NCBI RefSeq assembly: GCF_949628215.1
Contig: NC_134276.1
Location: 63,470,733-63,534,732 of the forward strand
From: Phalacrocorax aristotelis
Lineage: Eukaryota; Chordata; Aves; Suliformes; Phalacrocoracidae
Direction of reading: 5' to 3'
DNA: 64,000 nucleotides
Positions 1-14,812 of the stretch are shown here, piece after piece. The notes below the pieces were generated by a model. That model searched no databases. It saw only the letters and a program-made list of their open reading frames with translations, and was not told the DNA's origin. Position 1 is the stretch's first letter. Each line of letters opens with the position of its first letter. A program made the position numbers and the translations under genes.

Positions 1-2182
1 TGTTCAAGAGAAATACCTATCTTCTGCACTGCTCTTATACTTGCCCATGATCTTTTTGCTTGCTAGAATGCAAATTCTGGAGGCTCCTTTTGGAAGTGTT
101 CTACAAATTATAGTCTTGTAAAATTTGTGTTTATGCTGCTGCTTTCTTTTTCTGGAAGAATTCTTTGCTGGGATAAATAGCAGAGGAAAAAAATATGCCT
201 CTTCAGACAAACAGTGATTGAATCTGCATGTTCACTGTGGATCAGTGGATACCTGCAAGTTTCAAGATCACAAAAATTAATCGGTAAGCAGTGACAGTCT
301 CCACTGTGGAGGGAATGATATGAAAAAAACTCCAAAAACCAACTATTTAGGTTCCAAGAAACAGTTATTGTAAATACTCATACTTGATATTATCTTTCTG
401 CTTTTCAAGGAGTAGTTTTTCTTAAATTCTGCATTCCAATACACAATATCTCTAAAGGTGAAACACTTGGCTACCTGACTCACTTGAGCAATTAAGAATC
501 ATAATATAAAGTCAATAGTAACGACATCTCTGAAGCTATTGAAAATATTCCTAGGCTTAAAGTGTCACATTGTCTTGAGACTTGAGCTATCATATGAGTA
601 TATAAGTATGGACACCTTCAGACCAGAATTTCAGCAAGGCCAGAATTAAGTCTCTGACTGTTGCCACCAGCAGAAAGAACAAGGTAGTTATGTGATGATG
701 TTCCCTTTGAATGTCTTGTCCATTTTGGCAATTCGTTGCTAAAGGAATTTTCAAGACAGATGGAGAATTGGGCCTGACAGGTCTTGATGGAAAATTTTTC
801 CAGAAATTAATGTGATGTCCTTGCTCTTTGAGATCAGTGTACAACATGGGGCAAAGTCACTTGCTACTGCTCGCTCCCAGAGGAGTAGAAACAGCACTAG
901 AGGACATTAGGAAGTAAATGACAACTTCCCTTGCGTAACAGCAGTAAAAATGTTAGATGCATGTTAAACAAGCAAAGGAAAAACATATTTTCTTACACAT
1001 CTGTGGTGCCAGTTGTTTGACACATCAGTTCCTCCTTGCCACCCTATTCCATCCAAGAAAACCCTATGCTCTAGGTTTTGGTTTGAGCAGCCTTCGCAAC
1101 AACATTGGTTAACATGCACCCTTGCTTGCTTCATAACTCTGTTGCATGACCAAGTACATTTCTATTAGGCATTACACTTTTGTAAGGAGTTAACTTGCTG
1201 TACTTCCAAACTGTCAGGCTTCTTATAGGTGCAGAGGCCTCAACCTTTCTTCCTGAAAGACTCTAGGCTCAGAGCTTGGCAGGATGGGTTGGATAACTTT
1301 ACAGTTTAAGTGGGAGGCTAAGCTTGATGGTTAGGCAGCTGGTCTTCATTACTCCTCACCCTCTGACATCAGTTGCTTCCATTTAGCTGGTGAAGAAGAC
1401 CTGTCCCTGACTCAGACAGCAAACCAAATCTGGCATACTGTATTTGCTGCTGACTGCTGATCTGCTGTCTCTGCCTACACCTGGGTGTTTGGATGGACAG
1501 AACCTTATCCTTATTATAATAGACTGTCCATTTGGTTTGTGTGCTAGTTTCAAAGATTAAATTTGAAGTTATATTTGGCCTTAGACTGTACCATTTTTTC
1601 ATTATTGTTGAGTCTGTAAAGCCCTGAGGTTCAAATCCTGAAATCAGTTACTACTAGCAATGCAGAAGATTTTGAAGAATCTTTGACTCTGATTTTTAGT
1701 CTTGAGAGAGTTTTATTAAACACTAATTTGCAAAGTCCAGTGCATTTGTAAGGCAGGGTTTTTTTTATTTTATTTTATAAGGGATGAATTAATATAATAA
1801 GTTCCTTTTTATTCCACAATCACTTTTTTTGACCATTCTGAATTATCTTTGCAATGACTCTCTCTTCTTCACATACATACAGCCTTATCTTTCTCATCCT
1901 GCCATCTTGTCAGTTTTATTTTATCTTCACAAACACAACTGGGAGCTACTTAGTATTTGAAGTGGAAGAATGAAAAACTAAAGACAGCTTTTAAATTTCT
2001 GCATTCTGCCTGCCCTACACTCTCTCCCACAGCTCTTCAGTGGGTTAGTTTCATTTTATATTGAAAAATACAATCAGGTGAACAAAGCAGCAACCAACAG
2101 GATTTTTTTTTTTACCACTAAATTAAATTACCTAGCTGATCAGGTGAAGGGAGGAAGGCTCTGGAAATTCAGGACAGTGGTT

Positions 2183-2208
2183 AAAAAAAACAAAACAAAA
2201 CAAAACAA
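2183..2208. repeat. CAAAA simple repeat
   Basis: An A run followed by three to four CAAAA units. Confidence 0.85.
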
Positions 2209-5200
2209 CCAATCCTGTCTGTTTAAAATGTAAGAGCACTAAAGCAAGCTTTTCTCCTAACTCCATCCCCAATTACTCTGTTATTCTGATTATATTGTTT
2301 ACTACAATATACCTCATTATATTGTTTAATACAAATGCACTGGGCAGTAGAAAAGAGGGTTTCTTGAGAGGTCTTGCAGCAGTAGAGGTAATCTGGACTA
2401 GAGAGGCTGATCAACTGTAGCAGCCGTGGGCAAATTAGAAACTAAGAGGAATGAGAGACTCCTGAATAAAAAGGAAAGCTTTGGAACAAGGAGAGAGAGC
2501 GGCTTTATTCAAATGTATTTAGCATATTCAGCCTTGCCCTTGTTCACAGTCCTGATAGGGTCTACCTGAAGAGGAGTTTTAAGTTGTGGTGTAGCCCGCT
2601 AATTAAACACACATACACATTGTTAGATTGCTTAATCACAACCGATCCCCAAAGAGATTAGAATCCTCTTGCATGAGCCAATTTCTGTTTGGCATTCTTG
2701 CTGATCTGTAAGGCTTTTTGTTTTATTAATCTTAAATATGGAAGACTAGATCAACAAGGAATACAGTAGTTGCATTGTCCTAAGTTGGAGCACCTGACTT
2801 ATAGTACTTAGGAAAATTCAGGTTCAGTATCCAAATTACTTGTTTAATACTAGAGCCAGATCACACTCAGCTGACTAAAGGACCTGATGAACTCAAAATG
2901 TACCATTTGTACATGTAAGGGAGGTAATTTTCAGTGTGTTTTCAATTGGATCACCCCCGTAATTGTGGGCTTTTTAGGCTGGAGGGCAGCTAAAGAAGGA
3001 CCAAGGCATGCTGGACTATCTCTGGTAGATCCATGTCTTTCTATTCATCACAATGGGATTCATAAATATGGCTTCTTTAGTAGGACCCTGTTTTAACTTC
3101 CCAGACTTGAACTCTGGAGTACCTTAAATCCCTGCCTTCTCTGAGTTTAGGCTTTTACTTTGACAGAGTGAAATATATGTCTTTGCAACAGATTTGCAGT
3201 AATCTTACAGGGGATTAACTAGGGCATGAAACAAAATGAGGAAATACTGAGGTAGCTTTGAATAAAGAAAATAAAAAGTGTATTTTTCTGCTTTATTATT
3301 CTGTCTTTCAACTGTGCATTGCTAAATGAAATAAAAAGTCATTATAAGCTATATTTTCCCATTTAAAAATGATGGATGAAATGCATGAAACAAAATAATG
3401 TGGTAAAGAAAAGCATAAATGAAAAATATCTAATAATCATTCCAAATTCAGCTCTTCAGTTTCGAGATCTTTGATGGCACTGTATCTACTTACCCTAGGT
3501 CTTTATATGGAATCCTTTTTCTGTTGGATTATGTTAGATAAATCATATGACCTAAATACAGATCTGATCTAAGCAGATGCCCATCAAATTATTTGCAGCA
3601 TGCTTGTATGTGGCTTTCTGTACTTTGAGTCCTTGGAATGATGATTGTCCATTAATTTATGTTTTCCCTGATGCTTTTTTCTTAAAAACAAAATTATACT
3701 ATTGTATGCTTGCTCTCTCTTTCTCTCTGTTTCTCTTTGTCCACCCAACCTCATGCACACTATAGTCTGAAAAGATCACAAGATTGTAGCACACGTGTCA
3801 TTAATTACAGTTTCTCTGGTTCCTATACAACTGAAGAGAGATATGGATTATTTTAAAATTCTTTGTACGTTGAAATAAATAAAAATTTTTAATGCCTATT
3901 TTTCAATGTGTGAACTCCCTGGGAATAATAAAGACTAGATTTGCGCGTGCACTGAAATGAATTACATCTAGTTATATCTACTTGCCTTGACTTTTAAATA
4001 CAGATTGGTGGTACATGCATACATACCACAGGGAGTCAGATAAAATATTGCAGCAAAGCAATATGGACCTGTGGAATTAACTGGGAGATCAAATAACCTC
4101 CTGACCTGGCCATCACGATACTGTACAGATGGAATATCTTTCCTATGATGAGCTCAGATTGAACTTATTTCTTACTTTTAGTTGTTTCCCTGCTGACTGA
4201 GGTTGTCATGGTCAAGTAAAATATGGTTACCCTAATTAAATGTAACTGTCTTAGGTCACTCTTTCCTGGACAGCTTTGAATAAGAGAACAAAATCATTTG
4301 AACCGGAACCTGACTTTGAATGGGAACAAGCGCATAATAGATTTATGAAATAATATATGCATGGGACACTATGCTACAGCTTTTGATAATGAGGTTCAGT
4401 TGAGGTTAAAACCAACATTATGTTTAACAAGTTCAGATATAGCCAGCAGGTCCTTCTGATAGTTAGAATTAAATGCTTTTGGATGAGAGAGGGACCTCTG
4501 TTGTCTGTATGAGGACTACAGACTGGGGCATGCTTCAAATAACTTTAAATCCCCCAGAGTTAGATGTCCAGGTTTGACCTACTCACTCAAGATTTGTTTA
4601 TAGTCAGCAAAGAGTAATAGTCATTCTTAGACTGCAGTTTGACTGACCTCTCTTAGATGCTCTTACTTTGAGAATATTAGGGCGGGGTGAGTCACTCAGG
4701 TTGCTAGTTCTCTCCATAGGGAACCTTGGATGACTATGTCAGGCTGTGATACCTACCTTTAAGATCCCAGAATAAGATCCTCCTCAATGATCAGTCATAA
4801 ATATACCATTGTCATTTTTATTCCCTAATTTGCTTTCTCAAGAGGTTCATGCATGAAGATCTACATGTATATGCCTCTGAGACATAGGGAAGATGTGGGA
4901 GCTGACTCTGAATATGCAGCCATGTGAACATTGATCTAATAATTGCTTATGAGTAATCGCTAAGGTGGAAGGTGGAGAATAGATATTATCTGCCTGGGTG
5001 TTGCAGATGAACTGAGTGAAATTTGTCATGTATTCATGCAGAATCTCTATCAGCTCTTCTGGAAGATATTTTCTATCTGAAGAGTGGCAAAATGTCAACA
5101 TAATTGTCTCTAAGTTCAGATAAAGTGAATGCACTCAAAGGATTTTATTGTAAATGAGCTTCTGAGGCATTAATGCAAAGAAGAGAAGAGAATGGTTATG

Positions 5201-5394
5201 GTGTCTTCAGTTTGTTTGTTTCTCTCTCTTGGCCTGAATTTATGACAGCTGTCTGGAAACCTTCCACTGGGAAATGCACATTCAACAACATTTCAAATGT
5301 TCCACCAAAACATGTCAAATTCTTCTAATTTCCCATTGGATCCAGGAAGGTTTCTGAGGAAAAATCTGTTTGATTAACAGTCAGCTTTCTGCTT

Positions 5395-5597
5395 CCTTGG
5401 CACTCCCCATGGCAAGCTCCTGCAGTGCTGGTAACCTGGGGAGGCCGAGGAACGCTGCCTCCAGTGAAGGCTTCCAGGTCCCTCCTATGCACCCAGCCAC
5501 TGGGAGCCCTGAGGAGCTCTGCTTGCTTGCCTTGCAGCTCCTAGAGCTTCCAGGCTACTGGCCAAATGGCAGAAATCCTGGCAGTAGGCCAGCTTAG
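5395..5597. other. GC-enriched patch of unknown nature
   Basis: About 200 bp clearly richer in G and C than its surroundings, with few CpG. A plus-strand ORF of 75 codons crosses it but shows no recognisable domain. Confidence 0.4.
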
Positions 5598-8500
5598 ATT
5601 TGAGTAAGTTTGGAAAGTTGTACTAGAAAAATAAAAAATGAAGTAAACTGTATTTTTGCTAAAAGAATGGTACCCAGGAACTGCCTTTCAAGGAGAAATA
5701 TCCATGTGCTGCTCAGCCTTCTGAAATGGATGAGTGGGCAGCTATTTAGCAGTATGATTCAGGATGGTAAAAGCCTTTTTGAACAGAGACCTTGTATTGG
5801 TTACAACGAGGCAAAAGCTGAGCCCTGGCACCTGTATTTTGCTCTTTTGTGAGACAGCTCTTTACAAGTTCATGATCGTGGTCTGATTAGGGAAAAGTTG
5901 CATGTTTAGTGGTTTAATCAGTTTGAACTGATAAGCAATTCATTGCAGATTTGGCTCATTTTGAATTAAACATTTTAGCAATTGGACGAGTTTCTTGGCT
6001 GACTTTTCAGATGGAGATAAAACTGATAGAGATGGTTGCTAGGACCTAAGTAATGGCTTACTCAGCCCTGCTATAGCTGGAAGAAGATGTACATTTACAA
6101 CCAGCAGAAGGTCTTTTATACCAGTACAATTGCATTACCACTGCAGAGGATGGCAATGCAGTCTTTTTGTTAAAATGGCATAGTTAAAGTGGTACAAATG
6201 AATGTGTTTGTGGGAACTTAAAGAGATACTTTCCTTATAGGCAAGGTTCAGGCAAGTTCTGGGAAGAGTCAGCAGAAGTTTGAATAAAGTAACACATCTG
6301 CAAAGTCAGTGCAGCAATCAGTAGTGAAAGTAGCTGAAAATTTTCAGGGAGATGCACCAGACAGATTGTGGAAGACTGGCTAAATAAAATGTTAAGCGAA
6401 AGATGACAGGTCTTTCTGGAAAGGTCAGAAAGCTAAGGATAAACTAGGGTTTTTGTGAAGAGGAAAACAGAGCTAGGAAAATTAGTGTGAAGAAGAGATG
6501 ATGAAGAGCTAAGACAGTACATGCTATTCCCCAGTTTCTTCAGAGACAGGATTTTGTGCTGTACACATATTATAGCTCTACATGAAACAGTTCCCTGGAG
6601 GCTGGGCTGAAATGAAGATATATGTTTCAAGGAAAAATGAATATGAAATGTTATTGCTTTGTAAATGAAAGCAAACATATTAATTAGAGTGCAAACAGCC
6701 TAAAAAAAGAGAAAATTAATTAAACTTTTTTTTTTGAGACATACATAAAATATGGGTACTGAATAATCCAATTACAAGCATTTTTCAAATCATTGGGCTG
6801 AGCTGTTGGTGAAATAAGATGCATAATTTTCACACTAAACAGGAGTGTTGTCATTGTGGTCTTCATCCTTTTACTTTAATATCTCCTGTGTAATGATAAA
6901 CAAAGATCCAAAGACGACTTCAGCACTGCTGAAACATACAATATGGGTGTCTAATATCATTATAATTAACAGTTTCCATTCATTTGCAGGATATACCCTG
7001 ATGGCATTGCTCAAGAGAGGGGGAGCATTAGTGGTAATTATGCTTTGACTTTGTAATGTTGGACTGAAATGATGGTTTCTGATGAAACCAGAAATAAAAG
7101 AACGGTTGTTTCAAATAGTGTAACAACACTGCCATCTAACTGCTCCTACAGAGAATCACAAGTTAGCAGCAGAGAAAATACCTCAGATTCACGAATCTAG
7201 TCCTTGTATGTTTTTTTTTTTAATAGTAACAGCATAGTCTATATTTTTAAAATCAGAAATTATCTGATTTTGATTTTTCAAGAAGTAATATTAAACCTTT
7301 GAACTTGTTCTGAATTTAACTGTAAGCAGTGAAATTTAGTTTATCTTTGAATGACAGAGGGGAAGTTAAAACTGTAATGGAAATGTACTTGACTTTGGAA
7401 ATTTGGCTTTGCCCAGGGACAAGATACAGGACTGTGCATGCTGCAGGGCAGTGAAAAGCCAAAGGAAACAACAGACTGCATGATCACAGGAATCTTTACA
7501 TCAAATCACACAGTTGGACTACCAGGTTGCTACCTTGTACTAACAAATGCTCTAGAAGGATGTTGAAAAGCACATAAAATAGAAAACGGTAAATAACTAA
7601 CTTGCAGGCAGTACCAGTCTATAAGATTCAGTCTTATCTTTATGCTACTTCATGTAGATTGAGATGGTTTCATTACCATTTTTTTTCACATCCTCTTAAC
7701 ACTGCTGCTTCTGGAAGTGACTTTCACCGGCAAACAGGACACTGAGTAGAAAAGGTTCTTATTTCTGTGCTCGAAACCTGGTGCCCTTCAAGCCTATCGA
7801 AGGGTGGATTTTTTTCCTATACATGATATAAGGGACTTCCAACAATTCTTATTCTGCCTATTTTTTTTTTCTGTGAGTTCCCTTACTATTTCCAATTATT
7901 CAACTTTTCTTTTCCAGACATTCCTGTTGTGTCTCTAGTTACTTTCATCATCTGTTTTTAAACCTTTTTGACTTCTGCTATTTCTTTTTTTTTTTAGAGA
8001 AAAGAAGTGTTGTGTAATCAAAACACATCATTCCATCAGATTATGTAAAATTAATGTATCCTTAACTACTCCATTTTATTGTCTTGTTTTTCGGTTAGTT
8101 GAAATGGGACTAAACATAAGACAGTTTCAAATGAATCCAAAGGGGTCAGAGCCAGGACAAAGATCTGGATGCAACAGACCTGGAAGAAAACCAAAATTAA
8201 ATAAAAGTGAGGGGAGTTTTTCTTCTGGTCTGAAGATCTTCTCCTCCTGAAAGTCAGTGAGGTTTAGGATCTTAAAACACTTTTGAAAAAAAAAATCTGC
8301 TGATCTTTAGCTCTATCTCAATAGGAATGTTCAAAATGAAACACATGTATAGACTAGAGCTTTCCATCTTTACTTTTCAGAGTGTTACAATGATGTTGAA
8401 AGCCGAGCTGCTGTTACAGGCTCTCAGCTCTTTAAAAGCCAAATGACATGAGAGGGAAAGTGCAGAACCTCTTTCTCTGCCTGGCACATCTCTGCAATGC

Positions 8501-11500
8501 CTCACTCAAAGCCACAATAGAAGCCAGAGAAAAACAAGTACTTTAGACTGAATTATCATTAAATTAGATATTTTACTTGGGTAGAACAGGCAATTTAAAG
8601 ATCCATACAGATTTTTTTTCAGGAATGTTCACTATGGTCACTGTCCAGAAGATAGAAAATACTACACGGGTAGTGTTATCTACAGGCTCTTTGTGAGACA
8701 AAATACATCTTTCAGCAGAACATATTTTTTTCAAGGTTAGCTGCTCAGGACTTAATGAGATGAAACATGGAATTTAGAAGCATGAACATGGTTTCATCTA
8801 GTTGCACCCATGACAAACAACATAGTATAATAGTCACCATGGAGATACCTTTTCCTGCTTTATGCTTACAGCATAATCTCAGACTGCAGTAGCTGCTTCA
8901 GAAGAGTTGATGGAGCAGGCTAAGTTTATGATTGCCACCTGGTGGCTACTAAAGAAAACCAATTAGGTTTTGGAAGCTCCAGGATTATTAAGGCATAGCA
9001 GTACTGAAAGTGCTTTAGTAAAAAAAGCATTTCTGGAGATTCAGGTGGTATCCAGTGGAAAAGCTGCCTGAAACCATGCAGGGAAATATATGCAAAATTT
9101 TCATTCATTCTTTGCCTCATGTTTCATTTTTATAAAAGAATATTTAGATGTTAAAATAGAAACCAACATATTAAACATATGAGATGCAGTCAATATGTCA
9201 TTCATGAGGTGCTCCCTGAACTACCTTCCATCAGTGTATGCAGGCAGTTTTTTCTTAAAGGCTAGAATTTGTTCGGCATGAGACTTATTTACAAGCAGTA
9301 GCACTGTTTATAAACAACGAAGACCAACAACAAAACCCCTGCAAAGTACATTTCCTGTGTTTGTTGTTTGCCCTATGTTTACAGTCAGATTCTAGGGGAA
9401 CTTCTATTATGGAAATAACAATCAGAGCAAGCAAAGAACATATGTTGTCAAGATTTAAAATGCTGGATTACAGATCTCCCTTCTGGTTTATGATGAACTC
9501 AGTATCATTGACTGTTCAGGCTTACTGTAATGAAAAACTAAAGGAAATTGCATTATTAAGTCACCAGCAAATGCCCAACTGTTTCAAATAACAGACTAAT
9601 GGTACTTTAACTAACAGAAAATTAAATTCATGACTCTGGCATCATCTGAAAATAGCTAGAACTGGTTAGAATTATTTTTTTCTCCTTGTGATTAAAAAAA
9701 TCTTTTTTTTTGAATAAAGAAAAGTTGTGAATGCAAAATAAAATACTAGGATTTGGAAATCCTGTACCTCATGGTGGATGGAAAATCTGACTCTGCCTTC
9801 CTCTTCTCTGGGCCAGGTGTCCTGAGCAGGCAAATCCCTAGAGGATTTTTGGAAAGAGAAGGTAATGAGTCATAAAGTCCCTGGGTGTGATGGATGATGT
9901 GAAATGTATTACAGCAAGACGCTGAAACTTGGCAAAGAAAAAGGATATGAAGCAAGGAAATTTATCTGCCCTCTTGACCATTTCATTCTTGTTTCCAGGC
10001 TCTCCTTTTCTGTCCCCATTAATTTGGAACTGGAAGTGTGTCACGCATAGAGACAAAAGAACCAAAAGAGCAGGGGGACAGTGCCCACTAGCCTGAAAGT
10101 GATGGCACTTGCATGAAGAATGTAGATCTCAACCACAGGAAGAAATTGAACCGCCATCACGCACATGCTGCACACATTTAAACCACTTTATTGAAAAAAG
10201 TATAAGTGTGTGCAGTAATACAAGGAGGGCAAGAGGAAAGGAGATGAGAAAGACATTAACTTTTTCCCCCCGATATCATAAAGATTGTTAAATTTCCTCT
10301 CCCTCATTTCAATTCAATCCTTGGGCATTTGGAGAAAAAACAGGGATACCTCACATAAAGAGAGGAATTACATTTGATATTCTTGCATATATTCTTCCTG
10401 CAGGGTTGAATATGGTGTCCAAATCCTGGGGAGAAAATTATTTTAAGAATATGGAATTCCTATGGATACAGAGAATAGGGGAGTTTTATATTTCCTCTGA
10501 CTAGCTTAAACAATTTTCTGAGTGTGTTTATATTCAGTGAAGAACTTTATTTTCCCACGTATTTTATAGAGCCAGTTTGCCTGACTCAGAGCTCTGGATT
10601 TGCTGTAGAGCTGGTAGGACATGTCACTAGGCAATGCAAGCCTTGATTTGCATTAAATTTATTTGTTTATTTAATCCATTATTCTTATAATGGATGCATT
10701 TTATTTAGGGTAGAAATTTATTTATTCAGTTTTTAAATTTGACACTTCAGGGACATCTCTTAAGGAGTGAAATGAGATTTGAATTATAAATGAGATAGAA
10801 CATCAACACCTAAATGGGAATTTTGATTACCACAGGATCAGAGAAGAGGAGGTTGTTCAGCTCTAGGTCTTTGACTCAGTTGCACACAATCCAGGACCTG
10901 GCAGAGAAATTCAGTTCCAAGTTTCTAAATGCTAAAATTTATTAAGAAGGGGCTGTTCAGACCCTACAGAACACTTGTTTCTTATCCATCTTTGCTTTAA
11001 ACAAAATATTGTTTAAGTTCAAAGGCAGGATAGAATGGTGTTACTGCTAAACTTAGCGTTCTGGTTGACGATGGGGAAAGAATTAATAACTGTTTTCCTA
11101 TAGGTAAATTTTGCTCCAGATTCTGTGCTTCTGGAAGATATAGTATCGACATACATGACACCTCATGTAATAATGATAAACAGAAAAAACCCACCCCAAA
11201 CCCCATGAAACTAATGCAATCTGGAAAGCTTCCATAGAGCAGCTGTGGAACTACTTCTTGACTGTAGCTGCATGCCTCCTGCTCAGTATACCAGCCCCTT
11301 GAGTAACCAAAAATTGCCTACACATATGAGTAGAAATTCAAAATATTAATGAAGCCAAGAACCACATACTGGGATTATGAGGGCAAAAAGTTCCAGAATG
11401 GTTTACTGCAGACAAACCAGAGTAACTTTGACCCTACTGTGTTCTGTCAAAAGGGGTGGGAATAAGTGTGCAACTGGATTTAGGGCCTAGAGGGTTTGAG

Positions 11501-13199
11501 CTGAGTGGATGCCTCAGTACCAAACCTGCCACAGTGCCAGTTTCTTTCCATTTCACTAAAACATGAGATAAACTTCCAGGTTTTTAAGTCACATGAGTAA
11601 ACTGACTGTGACATGGCTTTGATGTACGACTTGATATTTCAAAACACTTGGGGTTTAGGTGCAGTTCTTAATACACGTTCTGTGGTTTTGCAAGACTGAT
11701 TTTTACAGCTCTGTGTGGAAGACTTGGATTTTTGTAATACTGTCTCAATCATAAAACATCTTGAAGAAAATATATAATTATATATTATTTTGATAAAATA
11801 GGAATACACAGTACTCCACTAACTGATATAAAAAGAAGACATATTTGATTTGAAGCTGACACTGATTTTTCCCTGTGTGAATATAATGGTATGTATAATA
11901 ACATTGACAAGAAAGGTGTGTATCTTATATCGTATAATTTAGATCATTCAAAAGGAAGTTTATTATGACTCCTTGCTATTGGCTACACCCAGTTCTTACT
12001 GTGGCACTACAATAGCTTTGCTGTATTCTTCAATCTATTTAATGGAACAGATTGCTTTCTTTTTTTTTTTCCTAAATATGAAATCCTTGCTAGCTCAGAA
12101 AAAAAGGGTAGTACACTCATTTGCTGCAGACATGTAACATGTATTATACTTTTTTAAGCTAATAAACAGCTTTTTGATTTTTTTTTTTTTAAATCAGGAT
12201 CATAATCTCAGAGCTATGTGTTATCAAGGACAAGAGGATTGGTCATCTTATGAAGAGAAGTGATTTTCCAGAGTAGTCTGGAAAATTACTTTTAGTAGTA
12301 GTAGAGGAACCCATTAAGATGGTGAAGAAAAAAAACCCTGAAACAATAAACCCCTCAAAATTATGAATAATTTTCATAATGAAAAAAAGATACTAAATTC
12401 TTGAACCTGCTTCTCGTCTGTTTGGGAAATTTTTTTTGTCACTTTTAATTTTGTTCTTACATTCTAGACTCTCACTTGCTAATGTGCCAGACACAGGCTT
12501 CTACTTGCTGTCCCATCGCTACATGGATTGTATTATTAGATTTCATACAGGATGATGCCCTTATACCTAGTCATCCTTCTCCTAGTGTCTGATAACATAT
12601 CCATTTACTACATGCAGCTGTATCTCCAATTTTAGCTATTTCTGAAATCTTGTTCTTCTGAGTTTAAGCTTTCTTAGGGTCTTATTGATTTACTGGTGTG
12701 GGGGGGAAGCCTCTGCTCAAAAGCCTACAGACAATCCAGAGAAGATTTCTATAATAGGAGAAAATATAAGGCATAAAATATTTGCCTAAGGATTTTTCCC
12801 AACCTTACCAACATAGGAAATTGGGATACAGATCATACAAAGCCTGTAAAAATTTTATATTTTCTATGACTCTTCATAAGCAGGAAGAATTGAGTCTACT
12901 CTTAGCAGGACATGAAAGGTGGTACAAAGGTGTGCAGCTTCACCCCTGGTAGCTTTCTAAAATCTTCCAAGGAAGCCAAGGCTTCTCTGAAATATATGAG
13001 GAATAGCATAAGTAAAGTAAAATGTTGAATTATGCATATTACACTGCTTTAATTGTCCCTCTGACAAAAATTACCCGATAAACTTTATTAAATCACTGCT
13101 ATATTAAAATAATGTTGAGATTAACACATCTATGCATTTGACAAGAAGAGATATACTCCCATTCTGGAAAGCTAAAGATTTCTAAGAGTGTAAATCTCT

Positions 13200-14812
13200 C
13201 AAACTCCTGAACCTCATGGCAGGGACTAGGTGGATGAAGTCCCACCCATCGTAAGTAAAGATCAGATTCAAGACCACTTGAAGAACCCGAACATGTATAT
13301 GGCCATGGGACCTAACCTGGGGTCCTGAGGGAATTGGCTGATGTAGTTGCCAAGACAGTCTCCATGATATTTGAAAAGTCATGGCAGTCAGGCCATGACT
13401 TTTCAGTCCTCAGTGTCTGGAAAAAGGGAAATGTCTCACCCATTTTTGAAAAGGGTAAAAAGCAAGACTCTGGGAACTACCAACCAGTCAGCCTCACCTC
13501 CATGCCTGGTAAGATCATGGAACAGAACCTCCTGGAAGTTATGTCAAAACATGTGGAAGACAGGGAGGTGATTAGAAACAGCCAACATGGACAGCCAAGG
13601 ACAAGTCATGCCTTAGTAATCTAGTGGCCTTCTGTGATGGAGTGACTGCATTAGTGGACGAGGGAAGAGCTACGGTCATCATCTGCCTGGACTTCTGTGA
13701 GGTCTTTGGCATGGTGCTACACAACATTCTTGCTGCTTAACTGGAGAGATGCAGGTTTGATGAATGGACTGCTAAATGGATAAGGAATTGGCTAGATGGC
13801 CACATCCAAAGTCAATGACTCAGTGTCCAAATGGAAAACAGTAATGAGTGGTGTCCCTCAGGGGTCCATTCTGAGAGCAATCTATTTAATATCTTCATCA
13901 ACAATACAGTTGAGTCTACCCTTGGCAAGTTTGTGGTCAACACCAGGCTCAGTGGTGCAGTATGTCTGAAGGAAGGCATAACATCCAGGGGAATGATAAC
14001 CTTGAGAAGTGGGCCCACATGAACCTCATTAAATTAAACAGGGCCAAGTGCATGATCCTGCACCTGGATAGGGGCAATGGTCAGTATCAACACAGGCTGG
14101 GGAGTGAATTGAGAGCAGCCCTGCGAGAAACACTTGGGGCTATTGGTAGATGAAAGATTGGACATGAGCTGGCAATGTGCACTTGCAGCCCAGAAAAGCA
14201 ATCTTTTCCTGGGTTGCATAAAAAGAAGTGTGGACAGCAGGTCAAGGGAGGTGATTCTCCACCTCACCCATACCACTTTCATGAGATGCCACATGGAGTA
14301 TTGCATCCAACTCTGGGGTCCCCAGTACAAGAAAGACATGGTCCTGTTAGAGTGGATCCAGGGGAGGGCCATGAAAATGATCCGAGGGCTGGAGCACCTC
14401 TCCTATGAAGAAAGGCTGAGGGAGTTGGGGTTGTTCAGCCTGGAGAAGAGAAGGCTTCAGGGACATCTTATTGCAGCCTTTCAGTATGTAAGAGTGGCTT
14501 ATAAGCAAGATGGAGAGAGACTTTTTACCAAGGTCTGTAGTGACAGGACGAGGGGCAACGGTTTTAAATTGAAAGAGGGTAGGTTTCAATTGGACGGAAG
14601 GAGGACATTTTTTACGATGAGGGTGGTGAGACACTGGAACATGTTGCCCAGAGAAGTTGTGGATGCCCCATTTCTGGAAGTGTTCAAGGTCACATTGGAC
14701 ATGACTTTGAGCAACCTGACCTGGTGAAAGTTGTCCCTGCCCATGGCAGAGGCATTGCACTAAATGATCTTTAAAGGTCCCTTCCAATCCAAACCATCCT
14801 ATGATTCTATGA
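13200..14812 (+). mobile_element. CR1-family LINE, 5'-truncated and decayed
   Basis: The plus strand carries the 3' part of a CR1 ORF2 followed by the CR1 3' end. From 13334 the reading [10 protein letters not shown], then [18 protein letters not shown] and [11 protein letters not shown], matches the CR1 reverse transcriptase. Frame changes follow near 13610 and again before 13830. The C-terminal part (14134-14727, 197 codons) is open and reads [34 protein letters not shown] and [15 protein letters not shown], as expected of the domain after the RT. The element ends with CCTTCCAATCC and a short tail of ATGATTCTATGA repeats, the CR1 3' signature. The RT active-site box is mutated: 13930-13941 reads FVVN where the family has FADD, so it cannot be active. 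The 5' edge is approximate; a complete CR1 is about 4.5 kb. Confidence 0.95.

Larger units (their letters stand above)
1..13199. other. Flanking DNA with no recognisable gene
   Basis: AT-rich sequence on the 3' side of NALF1. All ORFs are under 100 codons, overlap on both strands and show no family motifs. Visible structure is limited to a CAAAA tract (2183-2208), a pyrimidine-rich run around 3709-3739, scattered T runs and a GC-enriched patch (5395-5597). I see no exon with paired splice sites and a recognisable translation. Confidence 0.6.
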
